From positions 232,706-290,526 of the forward strand of contig JBBHKE010001768.1 in assembly GCA_037447655.1 (NCBI GenBank): DNA of 57,821 nt. Direction: 5' to 3'. This stretch comes from Zygnema cylindricum. Its lineage: Eukaryota > Streptophyta > Zygnematophyceae > Zygnematales > Zygnemataceae. Below, piece after piece: positions 53,121-57,821 of this stretch; positions within the stretch are counted from its first letter, which is position 1, and the number at the start of each line of letters is the position of its first letter. The position numbers and the translations under genes were made by a program. The notes below the pieces were generated by a model. The model was not told the origin of the DNA. It saw only the letters and a program-made list of their open reading frames with translations, and made no database searches.

Positions 53121-54118
53121 AATCCACCAGGGTCCTTTGCGCCTTCCATTGCTGCCGCCATAGCGAATAGATCTGTGTCGTCCTCCTCAGAAAATGTCAG
53201 AGTTTCGTCTTGGAGTGATGAAGAAGCTGAAAACAGTGCATTTCCACGAGGTGTAGGCCTCGTGAAGTTTTTGTAAAACTGACTTTGTTGCCATCCTGGC
53301 CTGTATAAACGTGTATCGTTAGCTTGTTTAAGTTTAGGATAGAATTTGTATCCATGACCTCTCTCACTACAATAAAAACATGCATTGTTGGATTTTCTAT
53401 TTCCCCCCAGATTAAACTGTCTCAATTGGGTAAACTGATTACTTTGCTGATTAAATTGACCGTTCTTTCCAAATTCTGAATTAAAAGCCTCTACTTGCTC
53501 AACATTGAGAATATTAGATGTAGCTTCCTCCTCTAATAAAATATTGATTGCTAATTGTAAGGTCCAGCTAGCTTTATCTTTCTGTTTGAGCATGTTAGAT
53601 GCTCCTTTCATACTACGAAGGAGACCCCGCATGAGCAATGCTGCCTGTTGAAACTGAGGAAACACCCCACCGGCACAAGCATGTGCATCTACAAGAATAC
53701 GAAATTTGTTAGAATATTCAGCCATTGTACCGCCAGTGTACTTATAGTCCCAAAATTTTCCTGCCAATAGAAGTTCTTCCTGAACATTAGCCTTTTTATA
53801 ATCACTTTTAATGGATTTCCAGATATCAATTGTTTTTTTCATTTTTATCCGAGACATAGCTAAGTCCTCAGATATACAAAATTTCAAAATAGAACGAGCC
53901 TGCGTATTTTTCTTAGACCATGACGGATCAGATTCATCCAAAGAACCATCCAATATATCTAAAAGATTGACATTTTCAAAATGTGTCTCCACCATATCCG
54001 CCCAGTAAACATACTTATCCCCGGAAAAGATAGGAATTCTTGATGACAGGCCCATAACCTGTTGTTCTACAACCACCGGTGCAGGTGGAGGAGCAGCAGT
54101 AGTAGTAGAAGTAGACAT
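53063..54118 (-). CDS. gag: Copia gag (element A)
   Basis: A 351-codon frame from ATG 54118, which lies 59 bp inside the LTR. It reads STSTTTAAPPPAPVVVEQ, then Q-VMGLSSRIPIFSGDKYVYW across the PBS. The middle is a helical UBN2/DUF4219-type capsid (FENVNLLDILDGSL, FWDYKYTGGTMAEYSNKFRILV). Near the C-terminus the knuckle reads CFYCSERGHGYKFYP: the fourth zinc ligand Cys is Tyr here but Cys in B. The last 20 residues are out of frame because of a 1-nt deletion relative to B before WIMDTG. It normally forms the particle and packages RNA. Confidence 0.88.
   Translation of the reverse strand: MSTSTTTAAPPPAPVVVEQQVMGLSSRIPIFSGDKYVYWADMVETHFENVNLLDILDGSLDESDPSWSKKNTQARSILKFCISEDLAMSRIKMKKTIDIWKSIKSDYKKANVQEELLLAGKFWDYKYTGGTMAEYSNKFRILVDAHACAGGVFPQFQQAALLMRGLLRSMKGASNMLKQKDKASWTLQLAINILLEEEATSNILNVEQVEAFNSEFGKNGQFNQQSNQFTQLRQFNLGGNRKSNNACFYCSERGHGYKFYPKLKQANDTRLYRPGWQQSQFYKNFTRPTPRGNALFSASSSLQDETLTFSEEDDTDLFAMAAAMEGAKDPGGLWIQERQRICVGTRPSSKI
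54049..54059 (-). other. primer-binding site of A
   Basis: In sense GGTTATGGGCC then T. Eleven bases are complementary to the initiator tRNA-Met anticodon loop and stem. It is directly after the LTR end GAACAACA. Confidence 0.8.
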
Positions 54119-54858
54119 GATACACTCTCAGAAGCTATCAAAAATCCTACCAAACAGCTGTTCTTAAGTGATCACCAATTCTTATACAAGCATCCAAATC
54201 TCACAAAACTCTATCAGAATATAGAGTAACATAAAAAATGACAACTCCCAAAGTTTCAGCGCAATTGACCCAACAACACTCAAGATATAATACTCTGAAG
54301 TTTCCCAGAAACTGTATGCAGTTTTACTACTTGGAAGTCTGGATACATAAAAATGTTCTAAGTCCTAAGTCTTATACTTTCGGTGTTCTACCGCCGATAA
54401 CAGTGTACTTGAGAGGTACGTCCAGAATCAACCCATCTACTGAGATCTACGTGTTCTTGATCGTGCCAACCCAATCTATCATTGTACAGTCAATATTGCT
54501 CAGAATCTATATTAAGTTACTGTACAAATACTTGTCGGCTAAGTCACTTGTGATACTCTTATGAATCTCGTCCGTTGACTAGATTCATATTAATCGCAGC
54601 TGCGTTGTCCCGTACCGGATCACATTTATATCACCCGCGGCTGCGGTGTCCTGCACCAAATCATATCCAAGATAGTAGCAGCTGCGTTGTCTGTACGGAT
54701 CTTATCCAAAGTGACCGCAGCTGCGTTTGTCCTGTCACTATCGCAGCTTCGCTGCTGCGCTGCTCTGCTGTATAGGAGCTGCGCTGCTCTTCCGTATAGC
54801 AGTTGCGCTGCTGTCTGTATAGTTGCTGTGCTGCTGCGCTGCTCTGAGACTGAGAGCT
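54060..54858 (-). repeat. 5' LTR of A, outer end truncated
   Basis: Matches 48960-49797 but has a shorter GCTGC tract and stops at GAGAGCT, where the other LTR continues TTCCAAAAGACAACA. TCCA is shared by LTR and target at the junction, a microhomology. Sense TATAAG is at 54371-54376. Confidence 0.9.
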
Positions 54859-54888
54859 TCCACGGATAAACGACTAGGAGGTAGCCAA
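54859..54888. repeat. 30-bp direct repeat flanking element A (right copy)
   Basis: The second copy of the J target segment. J coding continues directly from it (KRVMRYLMGKREL). Confidence 0.85.
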
Positions 54889-55380
54889 AAGGGTGATGAG
54901 ATATCTTATGGGAAAAAGAGAATTATGGTTAAATTTCGGTGGGGATAATACTTACATCACTACTTCGAGTGATGTGTTCTATAGGGATCATCCATTGAGA
55001 ACATCAACATCAGGATATGTCTAGCAAATTGGTTAAAGTGCTTGTTGTTGGAGGTGCAATTAGTAGAAGGTTGTTGCTCAATTTTTGATGGAGGTTGAGT
55101 ATATGTTGAGGTTGAGTATATGATCTCCATGACGCTGTGAAAAAGTTAATATAGGCGAAACGTGTTTTGCAAGAATTGGGATTTATGAAAAATGAAGTGC
55201 AAAATATACTTTGTGGTAATCATATAGCAACAACAATTGTTGCCAATCCTAAACACTATTTTAAGGCAAATCACATGGACATCAAACATAACTTTGTGAG
55301 AGAAAAGGTAGGAAACAAATTCAAAACTTGTTTTACAACAGATAATGAATTTCTAGCAAATGGAAGGTAAGTCTATCCCA
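54889..55380 (+). pseudogene. RNase H end of J
   Basis: RVMRYLMGKRELWLNFGGDNTYITTSSDVFY, STSGYV, then after stops VLQELGFMKNEVQNILCGNHIATTIVANPKHYFKANHMDIKHNFVREKV (55167-55370). The catalytic CDNQ is CGNH. A short tandem duplication of GAGGTTGAGTATATG is at about 55090-55121. Confidence 0.75.
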
Positions 55381-55442
55381 TCTCCCAAATTATTTTGCAG
55401 GGTTATTGGTCCAAAATAAAGAAAGCTAGAAATTAAAAGGTG

Positions 55443-56130
55443 TGTTGAAAAATTAATTTTGATCAGGCTTTTTTCTCCTAAATTCAAGGGTTACTAGTTT
55501 ACACTAAAGATTGGGTAAGAGAGAGAAATAAAGTTACCTCCATGGCGCCCAAGGTGAAGCTAAATGTAGATAAAAGAGACGCAAAGTAGTCATTGAAAAA
55601 AAGCTGCGGACAAAGTAAGATTTGATCCTTGGTCCTCAATGTCAATAGTAACCATCGCCCTTAGCCATTGTATTGAAGGTGCCTATACACACATGGAGTG
55701 TTCTACATCAATTAACAGATCATGTGCAAAATTACCATTTAACAAAACGGAGCAAAGTGTCGCACATAGATAGGAGGAATGTTATGGGCGCACGCAACAT
55801 TCAGCGCGCTGTATATTGTAACTGACGCTAATGAAAGAACATTTTGATCGACGGCCTGCATGACCGCCGATAGCTAGAATGGTTATTTTGGTGGCCTACG
55901 CCAAAAAAGCCACTTATACACACGTGGCAACACCCCAGTGGATACGAAAGGAGGAGAAGTTGAAACCATGGCGTAGGATGTTTAAGGTACATTGATTTTA
56001 CTAGTGCAGTACAAAAGTCATAAAAATCCAAAGGCGGCTAATCGACTTTCGTGTTGTACATACATGTACAATACAGTCTTCTAATTGGTGAAGAGCTCAA
56101 CAGATAGGGTTTGTGAGTAGGTTTTTACAA
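55443..56130 (+). repeat. 3' LTR of J, truncated
   Basis: It starts TGTTGAAAAATTAAT after a purine tract (GAAATTAAAAGG). Blocks CCATGG (55541-55546), GATTTGATCC, CACGTGGCA (about 55922) and TGTACATACATGTACA match the I LTR in sense order. No CA end and PBS are seen, so it is cut near 56130. Confidence 0.6.
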
Positions 56131-56182
56131 CTTAAATAGTTTTGGATCCCCTCTTTTGGATCCCTTCTCACCCATAAGCCAT

Positions 56183-57193
56183 ATGGAATTTAGTGATTTT
56201 CTTTCAGACGATGTGTTCGCCTTCCAACGGTTTGTATTGGACGCGTCAAGTTATCTTCCTCCTCATGCCCTAGTAGATTTGCCGATTTTTTCCACCCTTG
56301 TTACGAAATCCGTTGAGCGTGTCTAGGAATCAATTTCTGATTGGGTTGTGGCCGCCATGAAATTGGAGCTTCTCGAGGCGCTTCCCTCTAATTCTTTGCG
56401 TGCTCGTCTTCTCTCTTGTGGTGGTCGTTGTTCCAAGTCTTGGCTATTCGCTACACCTATTTAGTCCACTCTCTGATTCTCACCAGCTCAGTTCACTACC
56501 ACCCTTCAGTTCCCCTTGGCCTCCCTCAACCTGTTTCACTTGGCTCCCTTGTTTCACTTGGCTCCCTTGTTTGTGCCTGTGGTCTTGTCTTGGGGCGTGA
56601 TGGTGTCCATTTGCTTCGTTGCTCCCATGGGGGAGAATTGATCCAGGCGCATAACACTATTCGTGACGCCGCTCGGACTATCCCTTTGGAGGGGAGCTTT
56701 TCTGTGCATCGGGAGGTTTCTCATATTATTCCCTCGCGCCGGATCGATGTTATTTTGCTCGATTGAACCTGTTGCATCTTCGGTGATATTGTTTTGGCGA
56801 ACCCTACTTCGGCTACAGTTGTTAGTCAGGCGGCTCCACATGTTCAGGTGGTAGCGAAGGAGCGTGATTATGCCCAGCAGGACCCTATAGATGACTTTAT
56901 TCTGATGGCGGTCGAGATCTTTGGTTGTTTGGGTATTGCGTTGGGCGAGTTTCTCCGTACTTGTGCTCGACGTGCTTTTGAGAGACAATGTGCTTTCGAG
57001 CGACAAGGACCCGAGAGCCTTCCTCCTTCGGTCCTTGCTTTTTTTTATTGTCATCGTTTATCTGTGGCTTTACAGCGAGTGCAGGCTTGTATTCTCCTTC
57101 GATTGGCTATGGCGGTTATGGATCGTCGACGTGTTCTGGAACTCCCTCAATGTGCTCCCCGGGCTGGGGGGACTTATGGTGTTGCTTTTAGTT
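56183..57193 (+). pseudogene. retroelement-like ORF with Cys/His motif and nuclease-like tail
   Basis: From ATG 56183 (MEFSDFLSDDVFAFQRF) an ORF can be followed through stops near 56323 and 56462, and frameshifts, to 57193. Its middle has CACGLVLGRDGVHLLRCSHG then GELIQAHNTIRDAA (about 56574-56675), with a Cys/His pattern that looks zinc-binding. HREV and PSRRIDVILLD (about 56705-56763) follow, then GDIVLANPTSATVVSQAA and a helical tail to 57193. I recall such C-x-CG...GxH...C...HNxxRD regions at the ends of RT-bearing ORFs in algae and oomycetes, with a possible PD-(D/E)xK fold; that is from memory. No RT is seen upstream here. An 18-bp tandem duplication (CACTTGGCTCCCTTGTTT) lies at about 56531-56566. 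Family assignment is uncertain. Confidence 0.4.
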
Positions 57194-57196
57194 GAT

Positions 57197-57821
57197 ATTT
57201 AATTGAGTTGGGGTTGGGCTTGTAGTTTTGGTTTTGTTTGTTGCCGTGCTTCTTATTTTGGGTTTGGGTGCTTGAATTTTCCTTGCCATTTTTATATGTT
57301 CAAGTTGTTTTTTTTGTTTTTTATTGCCCTTCTTGTAGTTTTTCAGTTTTGGCGTGGCCACCCCTATTGTACCCCCGAACCAGATGGTTTACCATCGTGC
57401 TTTTTAATTTATCCTTCTGTAGATAAATACTATATAACAAATGAAATGTCATGTATGTTTTTAGTACACGAGAGAGATGGGACCCATTGTTGTTGAAGAA
57501 TGACAGAAACAAAAAATCGTTTATTATCGTATTCTTTTCGTACATTATGGTCTACATCGTTAAAGTATAGCATATATATTATAGTTATCGCAACATAATG
57601 AGAAAAAATCATCTAACATGCAATATGTGCTTTGTTAAAGAATGACGTTTACGTATCTACGTTCTAAAAGAAAGACTCAAACTTTACCTATCTTAGAGAA
57701 TAATACGTAAATTTTTGATGTTGTTAAGCTATAACCCATCTATTACCTATGGTGTTAGAAAATGATATGTGTATTACCTCTGTAGATAATGATACATATA
57801 TTATCTTTGTTGTTGAAAAAT
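57197..57821. repeat. AT-rich tail with degenerate ~30-bp repeats
   Basis: A T-rich stretch is followed, from about 57484 to the end, by loose repeats of a phrase like TTGTTGAAGAATGATACGTAT-TACCT (57490, 57633, 57687, 57753, 57786, 57811). The spacing varies from 25 to 60 bp and divergence is high. The array seems to continue beyond the window. No gene is seen. Confidence 0.4.

Larger units (their letters stand above)
48960..54858 (-). mobile_element. Copia element A, best-preserved copy
   Basis: In minus sense: 5' LTR (54060-54858), PBS, gag, protease, integrase, RT, RNase H, purine tract, 3' LTR (48960-49797). LTRs are nearly identical apart from microsatellite length, so insertion is recent. 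Only a few lesions were found: a changed Cys in the gag knuckle, a 1-nt deletion between gag and protease, and one stop between pre-integrase and integrase. The 5' LTR lacks its first 10-14 bp, and J target sequence is duplicated over 30 bp. Family relatives are B and H. Confidence 0.92.
48655..55442 (+). mobile_element. Copia element J remnant, split by A
   Basis: The end of RT and the RNase H of an old Copia of the I/C family run 48655-48959 and 54889-55380, followed by its 3' LTR. The interruption is element A with its odd 30-bp flanking repeat. Confidence 0.75.

Noticed and set aside
1-57821. CRISPR array, operon, rRNA or bacterial features
   Set aside because: No regularly spaced repeats with unique spacers and no bacterial gene arrangement were seen. 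The content is eukaryotic LTR retrotransposons.

Overview
This window is a graveyard of retrotransposons. I see no intact host gene. LTR elements are packed, nested inside one another and mostly broken, which is typical of a large eukaryotic nuclear genome. Ty1/Copia elements dominate, a Ty3/Gypsy element carries a DNA methyltransferase, CACGTG boxes recur, and a tRNA-like sequence resembles plant initiator tRNA-Met. Together these suggest the streptophyte lineage (charophyte alga, bryophyte, fern or similar). Species cannot be fixed from the sequence.

Layout. 1-3.2 kb: a decayed Copia gag/protease (M). 4.3-7.2 kb: a Gypsy pol (N) with the order protease, cytosine-5 DNA methyltransferase, reverse transcriptase. 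A further Gypsy RT fragment at 25.3 kb may be its continuation. 8.6-19.8 kb: Copia element C (+), split by gag-only element D (11512-17854, minus, perfect 5-bp target duplication TTAAA) and cut off by Copia element E (19839-25300, +). 26.3 kb: a (CT)n tract. 27.2-31.1 kb: Copia F (minus). 31.1-40.1 kb: Copia H (+), split by Copia B (33186-38782, minus, target duplication TAAAG). 40.2-48.3 kb: Copia I (minus), whose integrase holds a 1.4-kb solo-LTR-like insertion (K). One LTR of I holds a 229-bp element with a tRNA cloverleaf. 48.6-56.1 kb: Copia J (+), split by A (48960-54858, minus), the best preserved element, with an 863-codon open pol frame. 56.2-57.2 kb: a broken ORF with a Cys/His-rich and possible nuclease-like tail. 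The last 400 bp is an AT-rich degenerate repeat.

Shared mechanics. The Copia families with a visible primer-binding site use the same one, GGTTATGGGCCCACC or a decayed form of it. It is complementary to the anticodon arm, not the 3' end, of initiator tRNA-Met, which is the half-tRNA priming known from Drosophila copia and yeast Ty5. In the better-preserved families (A, D, I) the gag frame starts inside the LTR and reads through this site. Several LTRs also carry a stem with an inner arm like the T-arm of the same tRNA. The methyltransferase inside the Gypsy pol and the tRNA/PBS relationships are the most interesting content.
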